Source: Sweltsa coloradensis
Taxonomy: Eukaryota > Arthropoda > Insecta > Plecoptera > Chloroperlidae
Reading direction: 5' to 3'
NCBI GenBank assembly: GCA_024449915.1
Contig: JAMZAV010000320.1
Location: 496,001-560,000 of the forward strand
Length of the DNA: 64,000 bases
Below, in pieces: positions 1-12,000 of the stretch. The notes under the pieces were generated by a model. The model ran no database searches and was not told the origin of the DNA. It saw only the letters and a list, made by a program, of their open reading frames with translations. Each line of letters opens with the position of its first letter. The first letter of the stretch is position 1. Both the position numbers and the translations under genes were made by a program.

Positions 1-74
1 CTGTTTCCCGAAGAAAACTACAATCCAGACTCAGTTAAGCTACTTGCTGGAATCGTTGACACCAGTAAAGATGG
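1..74 (+). CDS. slc25a12: Aralar exon (first in window): EF-hand domain
   Basis: It reads in frame from base 1 as [20 protein letters not shown] then TSKDG. It ends with two bases of a split glycine codon before the donor GTAAGA at 75. It begins the DxTKDG calcium loop, which the next exon completes. It may extend upstream of the window. Confidence 0.93.
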
Positions 75-3000
75 GTAAGAATATATTTTATTTGACATAG
101 TCATGTTTTCTATTCAGTGATACTCTTGTGTAATTAAAAAATTAAGAGTGATTGGTAAGACAACAGTTATGCTTATTTCAGAATACAGTTTCGTGGCGGA
201 TTGCTAATACTGGAATGCAGAAATAACATTGATATTTTTGTTGAGGGACAGTTGACTTCCTTACTTGGTATCCATAAACGGTACTAGTGAAAACAAATTA
301 AAAAACGTCGGAAGTGAACAGCAATATTGTGAACATTATGGTCATAGTCGTAGATTGTGGGCTGGAATAGGAAATAGATATAGTATATTGGACTAGACCC
401 TAGTGTTTGGTGTGGAGAGATTGATACGAGGGTAGTTATATACACAAATAACATTACGACAAAACATTGCGGCTTGAACAACCTTGTTCATCCTTTGGAG
501 TTGAGAGACAGGCAAACAAGATTGTTCAAGCTAAAACGTATTGTCGTTATGTTATTTGTGTGTATATCTATGTGACCTTCAACTCTACACAGCCGCCAAA
601 CTCTTTCAAAGTAAGCTGTTGGCTCCTAGCCTCCTATCAATCTTTCCCCACCCAACACTAAACCAGTCTCTAGGCACTATCAACCCAAGTAATATTAATA
701 ATTATAATTCATATTTTTTGGATGAGCGTAGCGAGCGAAGCGAAGATTCCATTTCACTACACTAGAGAAAAAATCCGGAATGTTTTTTTTTTTTTTTTTT
801 CTGTATTTTTGTCTGTTTGTCCACACGATTCCGGCTAAACCAATACTCCAATTGCGATGAAATTTTATGGGGGCCTTCGAAATCTCTAAACTTAGAACTG
901 CCACGTTTTTGAGCGCAATCGAAAAATTATTTCTAATGAAAATCGCAAATTTACGATTTTTTTCGATTTTTAAAACATTTCTTCGACTTATAACATCTAC
1001 ATGCTTAATCCGATTTTAATGATTTTTTTACAGAACCTTAATTTTATGAATTAAGATATTCGTGTGAAATTTGAGAACAATCGAAAAATTATTTCTCATG
1101 AAAATCAAAATTTTACGCGTTTTTTCTTTTTTTAACAATTCTTTCACTTATAACACCTACATGCTTTATCCTATTGTAATGATTTTTTTACAGAACCTTA
1201 ATTTTATGAATTATTATATTCGTGTAAAATTTGAGCGCAATCGAACAATTATTTGTTATGAAAATAGCAATTTTACGATTTTTTTCTTTTTTAAAAATTA
1301 CGATTAAGAAAAAATAAAAGAATAAAGTTAATTTTTAATTTAATTTAATTTAATTTTAAAAAAATCGACTTAGTTATAATTTTTTCACAAAAACAACAGA
1401 AAATCTGCATAAACACATGGCAGGTCAATGCACCAATTACGCTCATCCAACAACGCGGCGGCACTTAAGCGTTTTCCTAGTTATGTGAAATTTTTCCCCC
1501 CCTAAAGAATCATACTTTGGTAGATAGGCTCACAGAAAGTTTGAATAAACAAACAGTTATCTCAAATTGTCAGGTGATCACTTTGAGAAAAACTTTTAAC
1601 AAAGTTTTCAATTTCAGTGTGAGTGACAATCACTAGTTCTGAAAGGGATCCACTAAAAATACTTTTACCTTGAATTTATACCACTATGTAGTTGCGAGCG
1701 TTTAGGTAAGGAGAAATGGTTACCTAGAGAGAGATAATTGTTTGTAAGAAGGACTATATTATCTGTTCTTTCCCAATTGGTGACTTTTAAAGTATTGAAC
1801 TATGAATTACTCATCAATGCATTCATATAATCATGTCAGTTTCGAGATGTAGCTTGATTTTATTTAAAAATTTCATGAATCGTGCATTCTATAGACATAT
1901 TTATAAAGCAGTTCATATTTCTGTTCTTGTTATTTTTATTTTTTTTATTTTTTTTACATTTTGGAGTTTAAATAAGGTTGAGCAATGACCATCCATATCA
2001 TTGATTATTTGAGATGATTTTTGCACATGTTCATGCAGAATACCATACTTAATCTGTATAACAAAGATATTAGTGTGCAACAGCAAGTTATCTCGTACTA
2101 GTTTCTCTTGCACAGTAGGCCTACAGATATCGGGGAATATTGGCTTCTTGTTGGCTAAGTTTCTATCATATCAGTAAAGGTTATCTTCATGAAGTTTTTC
2201 AATGTCGTGCATTTACATAACTTGCCATGTTGCTCTATTTTCTTCTTCCTCAGATCAAATAAGAGTTCATATATCTGTTGATCGTTACTTTATGTAGGTA
2301 ACAACAATTATCTGCTATATTGGATAACAAGATCTTACTCTTACTCTTGATTAACTTACACCACCACAGCCTGGATATAGTATCTGGAATATTACATTTT
2401 CATCGCAAATCATTGCACTTACTCCAGAAATTCTGTGTATCCAGTTGCTTGCATAACCCAGTAGTTATTTTCAGTGCCAAAATTCACCTTTTGAAAAATT
2501 AAAAACCTGAACAGTAATATTTTTTCATTAGTTCATACCATACCTGTACCGGTATATTCTCACTTGTTTTCAAAAATAATTCTTTTGCGCAGGTCAATTT
2601 TGTTAATAATGTAGATTTATGGATAGCAACTTGACATGTTGACTTGGTGAATGAAGTCAAATAAGTAATACTTTATTAAAATGTAAATTTTTATTTTTAC
2701 TCTTAAATACTTAAGTCATATTGGTTGCATTTGTATCATAAATAAATAAGGAAATTGTAATAATGAATGATTCATTGTTGATAAGAGAGAAATGACATGA
2801 TCTCTGCCCATGCATTGGTAGTGTGATTGCATTTCATATTGATAAGCCTGCTCGCTTGATTGCTACTGTAGGCTTATATAAATAAACACCTAAGGTCACG
2901 TATCATTGGAGTAAAAACTTGTTTACAAATTGATACCATCATACGACACTGTATATCATGTTATGTCTTTTGATAATTGATACCATGAGTTCATATACCG

Positions 3001-6000
3001 TATTTACCCGATTGCAAGCCTACCTTTTTTGACACATTTTTGCAGTTCAAAATGGCACCCCGGCTTGAAATCGATAGCAAACTTAAAAATGTATTTAAAT
3101 GCTACACTTTTTGGTTAGATGAACTTTTAATCAGGGGTCGGCTTGCATTCAGTGTCGGCTTGCAATCGAGCAAATACGGTAGTTCTTTTCACATGTCTTC
3201 TTCTTCTTCTCTCTCTCTCTCTCTCTCTCCTGTATTAAATAAACTAGGCCGCTTTGCTAATGCTTTTTCCAGTCTCGTTGATGGCAAAAATATTGTATTA
3301 AAAATTGGTGAAAAATCGTAAAAGTAAGATTTCTATGAGAAATATTTCTTCAAATGTCTCTAAAATCATAATATATATATAATTTCTTGATTTTAAACGT
3401 TTCCATAAAGTTTCATCAAGATCGGAGTACCTGTTTGTCCGGTCGCGGGCCAAATATCACAAAAAATCTCATTAAAAATCGAAAAAAATCATAAAAATAG
3501 TATAATCATAAGAAATATTTGATCGATTATACCCAAAAACGTGGCAAGTCTTAAGTTCAGAGATTTCGAAGGTCCCCTTAAATTTTCATCAAGATCGCAT
3601 ATGCTGTTTGCCCGGTAGAGCGCAAACAAAAATACAAAAATACAAAAATACAAAAAAAAAATACGCGAGCTAATTTTTTGGGGGGATCAGTGAAATTGAA
3701 GTCTTAGCTTCGCTCATTCAATTATAAATTAAATGACACTAAATATAGACAGTGCATAACTCCATTTGATTAAACAATGACCACAATGTACTCTTGAAGA
3801 AAAACTGCAATATGTTTCTTTAAATTTTGTTCACGTATAAACCCAGCTTTTAAAAAAAAATGTGAATTTGCTTTTAGGTACTTAATCAACTGCTTTAACC
3901 ACAGACAGAAAACTTATTAGCAAGTAATTCCAGTTGCGTGCTTTAATGTTTAATGTTTTTTGCAGGCTTATTTCATTCCCAGAGTTCCAGGCATTTGAGG
4001 GTCTCCTTTGTGTACCTGATGCACTGTACAAGACCGCCTTCCAGCTCTTTGATACAAACGGGAACGGGATGGTAACATTCGGTAAGTTGGTGAAATTGCT
4101 TTGACGTAGATCTAGTGACAAAAATGAGCAGGATTGTTTTCAATAACACAATATACAGAACTGTCATTGAATGTATTTCAATGTTCGCTACACCCACCAC
4201 ACTATGGTACAAATAGAAATATTTCTATCGGTGTGGATTGTTTTTGAGAAGTGTTTGTTATAACAATCATAACACATTTAAACATGGTAGCATAACATGC
4301 TGTAATGGAAATGCAGAGTTGTCTTTAATTGATAAGGTTCACAGTAAGATTCGAGTTACAGTAATCTTTGATGCTCTGTGAATATGCAAATCCTTATTAA
4401 AAAAGCTGTGCTATTACTTATGCACCATTTTATGTCTGGAGGCTACCTTACTGGTGTGGCAATTAATATATTGCTACAATTTATTTGTGATGTTGATAGA
4501 GTGATCAGTGATGTACTGGTATGTATGTAGTATTGCTTGTGATAGCATCATGTATTACCTTTACCCCGACTTATGTTTTGTGGTTAGTTTTATTATTGAA
4601 TCGTGTAGTTTTATGGTGTCCTCAATCTGCCTGAAAATTACACGTGGGCTCAAGTGAGTCTTGGCTTGGGTTAAAACCAAACACACTATAAAGTTTTAAC
4701 CAACTTCTACCAACATTGGCAGGGGTTTACTTCAGTGTTCTTTTTTCCCCTGTTATTAGTAATGTTAGCAAAATCTTCTGCCACTCATTCCAAATTTAAT
4801 AGCCAATCATATCGAATTTCTGTCAATTATCTTTGTAACTCCCTTGATGTAGCACTTTAAATTTTAATATCCAAGTAATTAACATAAATCATTTTGTACC
4901 TTTAGATGAATTTGCTGAAGTTATGACGAAAACTGATCTGCATAAGAAGATACCTTTCGACATGAATGGTGGGTTTGTGAAACTCTACTTTGGCAAAGAT
5001 AAAAAGCGCTTGATCAACTACGGGGAGTTCAGTCAGTTCCTCCATGACTTTCACGAAGAATATGCCATGGAATCTTTTCGGTAAGGTACCTACACGCAAC
5101 AACTTAACTAATCACTCGTTGTGTGGTCCTTAACTACTATTTCATGATCGGCTCAAGTTCCTTATTCAAGTTTTCTTAAAGTGTCCGTTCACCTCTTTTA
5201 CAAGCTAGTCTTAATATCAAATAGAAACATAAACAATAAGTAGTTTGTGTATATTTCCCGACCTACGTCAATAGGGGTCTTTAAATTCATCGCCGCGCTC
5301 AAGAACGGTGACGTCACTGTTCTTGAGCTGGCGATGTGTTGCAACACGGCACATCCACTAGCGATGTGTAACGCGCGAGGCAGGTCCCGGTCTATCTGTC
5401 GAAATAGTCTGTTCTACTAAAACCAAAGCGGAAGACCCGCGTTCACAATCACTAACAATACATAACACTGGTCAACAACACTTGTTTTGAAAAACATACT
5501 GCTAATAAAGTAGCTATGGCAGGGGCGGATCCAGGACCTCTCAAAGGGGGGGGCGACTGAGCTGGCACCACACGGGTAGTCTGGGGGGCACAGCCCCCCA
5601 GATTAGCCCCGCAGGAAAAATTTTTTTGAGGCCTTTTTTTCAAAAACGAGTTTTAATGGCTTTAGAGAGGATATATTTTAATATATTTTATATGCAGTTG
5701 CTCACTAAAATAGACCCTGGAGAAGGTAAAACCGACAAAATTAAAAAAAAACAAGGCCCAATCCCAACAACAAACTGAATTAGATCCCTTTATAATCGCT
5801 ATCGCTCATGTGTTTCTATACCCTCACATTTTCAAAAACAGTGTTAAAATTAATGTTATTGGATGAGAGTAGTTAAGACTTAAATTTCGCTCCCCTGAGG
5901 AAAATAGCTGAAGTGTTTTTTTTCTGTCTGCTCGCGCTCTACCGGTCAAATGGCTACTCTGATCGTGCTGACATTTTTATGGGACCTTCAAAATCTATGA

Positions 6001-9000
6001 AGTTATAGATGTGTTAAGATTTTGGGTGAAACCAAAGAAAATAATATCGTGTAACTGTGAGGAATTGACTAAAAGCAATAAATAAAAAAAAAATCATAAT
6101 CGCAAGAAAACATTGATATTTCTGGTGTCTGAACATATTCATTATAGAATTAAAATTTAGCTTTTCAAGGATCAAGGGGGGGGGGCGATCGCCCCTATCG
6201 CCCCCCCCCCCCTGGATCCGCCAATGAGCTATGGGATAGCGTCAGTTTTCGTAAAAACGTAAATGTCAGGGTTGCCAGTGGTAAGTATCGAACATTCGAA
6301 CTTGGGACCTCCGGAATAAGTCTCGCGTGTTATGCTTGTACTATCTATCTATTTTAATGCACCGTAAAAAGATAAACAATATTATATCAGTGACACTGAC
6401 TGTATACATATACCTCACCTCATTATTACTAGTATGATATACTAGTATTGAGTAATATGTATGATATAATACAATACTATGTGAAAAAGTACGCGTAGGT
6501 TTTCGGTCAGTGTTTGTTTACTCTTACTAATTAATAGCTTATCGTTTTTCGAGTAGATGCAGGCTGGCACATAATATATTAGAACCATTCCAAACATAAA
6601 CATCTAGATAAAAAATCACCGTCATCTGCATAATTGGACAACATACAAAGAGTACTGGCATAGTGCATCAGCATTAAATATTTATCTTTCGGCTGGTAGC
6701 CCTGGGGGGGGGGACACTTGCGTATACCTAACAAGTAGGGATGGGCAAAAGCGTGTATCTTACTACACGTGTACACGCTGGCTGTCTGTTCGTGTACACG
6801 CGTGTACTATGTATATTTTAAGATCTGAAAAAAAGTTGGACATGTTTATTTATTACTGTATATTTTTATTGCATTCTGAACAGTATTCACGGCGACGGCG
6901 TTCGGTTCAGTTTATCAGTCAGTAAATGACGTGGCTGATGTTTCATTGACCTAGAAAGTTAAAAGGGTGATGGTATGGTTGAGGCTTGCGTGATGAAGAG
7001 GGGGGGGGGGGGAGATAAGGCTTGTGATTTACCATAGTTCCCGTGATACTTGAATTGTGCAGCAACTCCTTCGCGCACAGTCGGCATTTAACCTTCTTTC
7101 CCATGTCTATCTTATCAAAGAACTTCCACTCAAGAGATATTCTAAACAATAAACTGTCATGCGTCACTGACTCAAATCTCAACACGCGTAAACAACTAAG
7201 CGGGCGACGAGCGACTGCGAGCGGTCTGGAACCATCTGGAATGTGTTGGCCGGTCGGGAGGGGCGGGGGGGGGGGGGGGAAGGCAAGGCCACCGTGGCAA
7301 GGGATCGCAACCAACTTACCGTTTTGCGGGAAGGCGGCGGCGGGGGCTGACTGAAAGAGCTCGTATTTCAAAATAGAATTTTGAAATCTGAAATCTCGAC
7401 GACTGAACAATGTCAATTGAAAGTCGACGTGTATTTTTTTAAAAAATTATGTACACGTGTACACGTAGACGGACGTGTACACGTGTCATCCCTACTAACA
7501 AGTCGATTGACGAAACAACAGAATTTCATAATTTCGTAATAATCACTCGATACTTGTGCTAATGGAATGGAATGGCCGTACCTAGCGTAAAGACAAGACA
7601 AGACAATAAATGAAATGAAATGAAAAGTTTTAAAGGAAATATGATCGTTCCAAGTTCACAAAAACAGTCATCGTCAAGACTCAAGATAAGACTGAAAGTG
7701 CACCCTATTGGTACGTTATTCACCTTCTCCTGCTTATTCTATTGTAAACAGTGACATGACTGCTGTGCTCCATACACGAGATTACAAGATTGTATAGGCG
7801 TATTTTGTATTTTGCTTTGTGTGAATAACAGATGTACATGTTATGTGAATCAATCCAGAAATTACCAAATCCATCTCAGCCGGGTTGAGAGATGCACATG
7901 TGTTTAGTATCGACATAATTTAAACCGAGTATCAATGTCTTATCCCCCACCCTCCATCAAAGCTTGTGTCGCGTGCTAAGTGATAGCCCCAATAAGATGA
8001 CGCAGCTCGCCTCGACACTCGACACTCTGCCGGCCGCTACTCGTGCACTGTTGCCACGACTGATAAGTGGGGAAGATGAACAAAATTTCTTTGCACATTT
8101 AACAATTAATTTAGCGTTACTACGATCATTTTTGGTCAATCATTTGTTGTAAATGGAGTCTACTTAGGTAAATAGATGTCTGTGTAAACCTTTACATAAG
8201 AGGTGAACGATCCCTTTAAAATTGGTGTGACTTAAAAGTGAGACTCCAACAACTTTTATTACATATTGCCTTGATATTGTGCAGTCCTTGTGCTCCACTA
8301 GGTTGTTATAATCCCACACTGATGATTGAAATTTGAATTGTCTCCCCAGGGCCCCGATTCATGTACATTTATCCCGGGTATAGGTGGTATAAGGACGGTA
8401 TAATGCAGGACATGGCAGGATAAGGCCTGGTTAAGTCTGGGCAACTCTCATCCAATCAAAAATTTCCAATGCACCAACAAACATAACAAATGTTATTTTC
8501 CACTGCATTCCACAGCCATGTAAATCAGCAGATTAGCAAAAGAACATTGAAAATTTGCACCATCATTTGTTTTACATTTTCATTTAGTGACAGAAGATTG
8601 CGTGAGTTCATTAAAAGAAAAGAAAAGGCTTATTATTGCCGTAAATTTTGGAATAGCCTAGGACTATCATACCATTGTTTATCTGCATTAGGCTTTTAGT
8701 AATCAAAACTAGTAATTTGTGCGTGATGTGTGTCGGAACAAGGTCGTGCAGGCCTAGGGTTGGCTAGAAGAGGCCTAGGGCTTGTCAAACGTGTAATGTT
8801 AGTATTAATTTTATCTAGTCCTATAGCCTAATGGAACTTTAGGCCTACACTGTTGTATTATGAATAATTTTCTACATCTGGGCCTAGGCCCGGGACGGTT
8901 TCTGATTTGTTTTATGAGAGTAAAGAGTAACCAACCAACTTTTCTCGTTTTACGCATAGATGCAAAATTTAAAATGTCCGCCATCTGTTTACGTATTTTC

Positions 9001-12000
9001 TTATCCACGGTCGAGGCGAGATAAGTCTTCATGAATTGGATTCGGAGTTATACCGCACTTATACCACCTAACTCGGCTTATACCGGGATAAAAATGTACA
9101 TGAATCGGGACCCAGCTCGGCAAATAAGTTAAATCAAAATAATATTAGCAAGTTCTTTTGTGCAAATTAGTCCATGACTGAAGTTACAGCAATGTTCAAA
9201 TATTTGTGTCCTCTCCAGTTATAGAACCTGGGTCCTCCGCCTTTACGTTGCGATGCTTTACCAAGTAAGCTTTTTGGCCTTTGGGTAAATTTTCATTTCG
9301 GTATGATGCCTTGTCCCTAACCCCAATTAGGGATGACATCGATTAAGGTTTTAGTTAACCGATTGTAAAAAACGGGTTTTAATCGATTAATTAAAAATAA
9401 GCGCTTAAAATCATGAATTACGAGCGCGAGTGCTCTAGCGGGCCAACTAGCACTGCAGTAGAATCTCAGTCACCCCCAGCTCCGCCCATCGCAGGCGTAA
9501 CCAGCGCGTATCAGCCGACATCGTCATCCACGTCCAAACAGCTGGGAGCAAGCTGTGAGCCTATAAACTTTAGGCCTCGGCCTAACGCGTAGACAAAGAA
9601 ACTAGATCGAATTATTTGCTCCGGAATGAACTAAAACAAGTGTTACGGGTACGAACAACTTTCGTGACGACGTTAACTACAAAGACTAATAATGAATTCT
9701 GTGACAATAAAATATTCATAAATATCTCGTAAATAGGGCCGATCGGCGTGACAGCGATAAAAACATTCCAGTGGAGCAAGAGATAGCGAGCGACGCGCGC
9801 TGCGCATAGGCTCTGTGCATGTTTTCCTCCAGGGGACGAATGGTGGCTGACGTCACGATGTTGCCAGCTGAGAAACAACAACAACCAGTAGCGGCCCGGA
9901 TGGCGGGGTGGGAGATAGCGCGGCGAATACAAATGAATACAATAGTCACATAATATCGCTGTTTAAATGATCGGTTATTGCCCGCGTAACCGGTTACAAA
10001 AATTAATCGGTTATTAATCGGTTAACGATTAATCTCCGTCATCCTTTACCTCAATGTGGCGTTGGGAATGTGTTGTGTGTAATTAATCACTGTTTCACAA
10101 AATTAAGGAATTTCCTTCTAGTAACCAGGGTTGCTTTTCAATTCAACAAAAAAAATTGGTTTCTTTTTGCAGGAGATATGACAAAGATGGCACGGGATTT
10201 ATTTCAGCATTAGACTTCCAAGATATTATGATAAGTATCAAGAGCCATCTTTTGACAGCCGAAGTAAAAGCAAACCTTGTAGCTGTAAGTAGGCTATTAC
10301 AAAATCATTCTGTATTCCATGTTGTTAATATGGTATGTCTTATGTTTGAAATTCTTAAGAGCTCTTTACTGTTCTGTTCTATATAATTTCCCAAACAGAA
10401 TAACTTATTCCTGTAGCATATTAACATTTATTAAGTATTTATATAATTTTAATCTATTGGAATCTTAGTTTATTTGTTGTTGCAGTGCTACAATCAACGT
10501 TTTTTGTTAGCTTACTGTTTACAAAGAATGGCATAAAATGTGAGTAAAATATATTCTCTCGGCACACAACACAATTTTTGCTCACCTTCTCTTGATTGCT
10601 CGAGTATGATCTTTAGGTCACTAATCCAGTCTTGTTTATCCTCTTTTCACAGCTGACTATCAACATTTTAGAAATAGGAGGATTAATGGAGTCTATTTAT
10701 TTATTTATTTATATATTTAATTAATTTACAGAAGTGCTCTAGTGTGGTTTTCACTTTTAGGCTGCGGGCGCTGGGCAGGGAAGACATCGTGTGAGCTTCC
10801 CTTATTTCATGGCATTCAATTCATTGCTTAATAATATGGAGCTGATCAAGAGGATATATCTGAACGCAACTAATGGGAACCGAAGTATTGAAGTTACAAA
10901 AGGTAATTATTATTTGATCATACATTGGTAGGAGAAGTTGCAAAGGAGAAGAGATTACCACATTGATGGAATTTATGCAAACTTGGTTGGAGGTCATGGA
11001 GTATGGTAGGTGCTTTGTATAGCTTGGCTTAAAAAAAAATAGTCGACCCTCTCGCAACACTACTCATTTTTAGTGGGGGACTTTAATTAAAGCCGCTTCA
11101 AACCAACCTTGTCAACGCTGATACCATCGATGAGCGAATAGGGGCCAGATTCACATGTGTGCCCTAAGAGCTATGTGTGGACTTGTAAACAAAGATCACT
11201 CGAAGCCACACTGTAAAGACCATTTCATAAAACATGGAATTTTGACTTAACATTGTCTCTACATTTTAGAAGCAGTATCTCTAATCAAACAACAATCAAC
11301 CAATGGAACCAAGCCAATAATAAATTCAGACATCTCCATAATACTCGATACAGTAATAATATTTATTTCACTCAACAAAGAACAAACCTCACCAAACATA
11401 ACTCTAAACATATTACTTATAAACTATATAATAAACTCCCTAAAACACTAACTAATTGAAATGATATTGGCAAGTTCAGACTTAGCCTCACAGAGATTCT
11501 AAGGAAAAAGGCCTATTATTCTATAGATGAGTACTGTAAAGATTTAAATTTTGTATAATTTAATTTCTATACAATCAATCTCAATTAGAGTACAATTTTT
11601 TCATCTTATAATTTTATTTTTATTTTTATGAATCAATTCAAATTTAATTCACTTAGTTAAAGTTCGTAAAATAATTGAAATGTTAATGTTTACTTATTTT
11701 TATTGTTATAGTATTATGTTATTAGGTAGATCTATATTTTGAATTTCATGTTGCTTGAACTGATGTGTGCTAGAGAAATAGGATTACACAATTCAATTTA
11801 ATTGTCTGTAACGTATGCTTGCAATCCTAAATAAAATATCTATATCCTAATATCTAACCAGCTTGAAATGTGGACAACTGTTTGGCCTTGATTCACCTGC
11901 GGTCCGCGGACGACAAAGTATGTTTGGAACAACTTTATACAATTTGTTATGGTTACTTCTATCTGTAGAGTAACAGCATGGTGTTTGTCTGTTCTAGAGC

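Larger units (their letters stand above)
75..3965 (+). other. Intron 1
   Basis: It holds the foldback at 392-665 and two Helentron-like copies (719-1480, 3244-3721). The stretch 1481-3243 shows no gene or repeat I recognise apart from the CT run. Confidence 0.8.
5180..8215. mobile_element. TTAA-flanked DNA transposon shell with nested insertions
   Basis: TTAA at 5176-5179 followed by AGTGTCCGTTCACCTCTT, and AAGAGGTGAACGATCCCT followed by TTAA at 8216-8219, form ~22-bp imperfect terminal inverted repeats. TTAA targets are typical of piggyBac and Kolobok elements, and the ends resemble the AAAGGGAT-GTTCACC type. No transposase is recognised. The interior holds two complete hAT-type insertions (5520 and 6736) and a near-palindrome at 5298-5327 containing TGACGTCA. 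Confidence 0.5.
5081..10172 (+). other. Intron 3
   Basis: It contains the TTAA-flanked element with two nested hAT copies, the Harbinger-like element at 8349 and the hAT copy at 9328. A tRNA-like stretch may lie on the minus strand at 9220-9270 (GGCGGAGGACCCAGGTTCTA), too degenerate to call. Confidence 0.8.

Noticed and set aside
6235..6320. tRNA-like stretch on the minus strand (CCCAAGTTCGAATGTTCG)
   Set aside because: The B-box is imperfect and no A-box at the right distance could be found.
7043..7354. 103-codon plus-strand frame with poly-glycine
   Set aside because: It overlaps the BED-finger relic in antisense and a G-homopolymer, with no domain.
8320..8340. CTGATGATTGAAA resembling a hammerhead core
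   Set aside because: There is no stem II between CTGATGA and GAAA.
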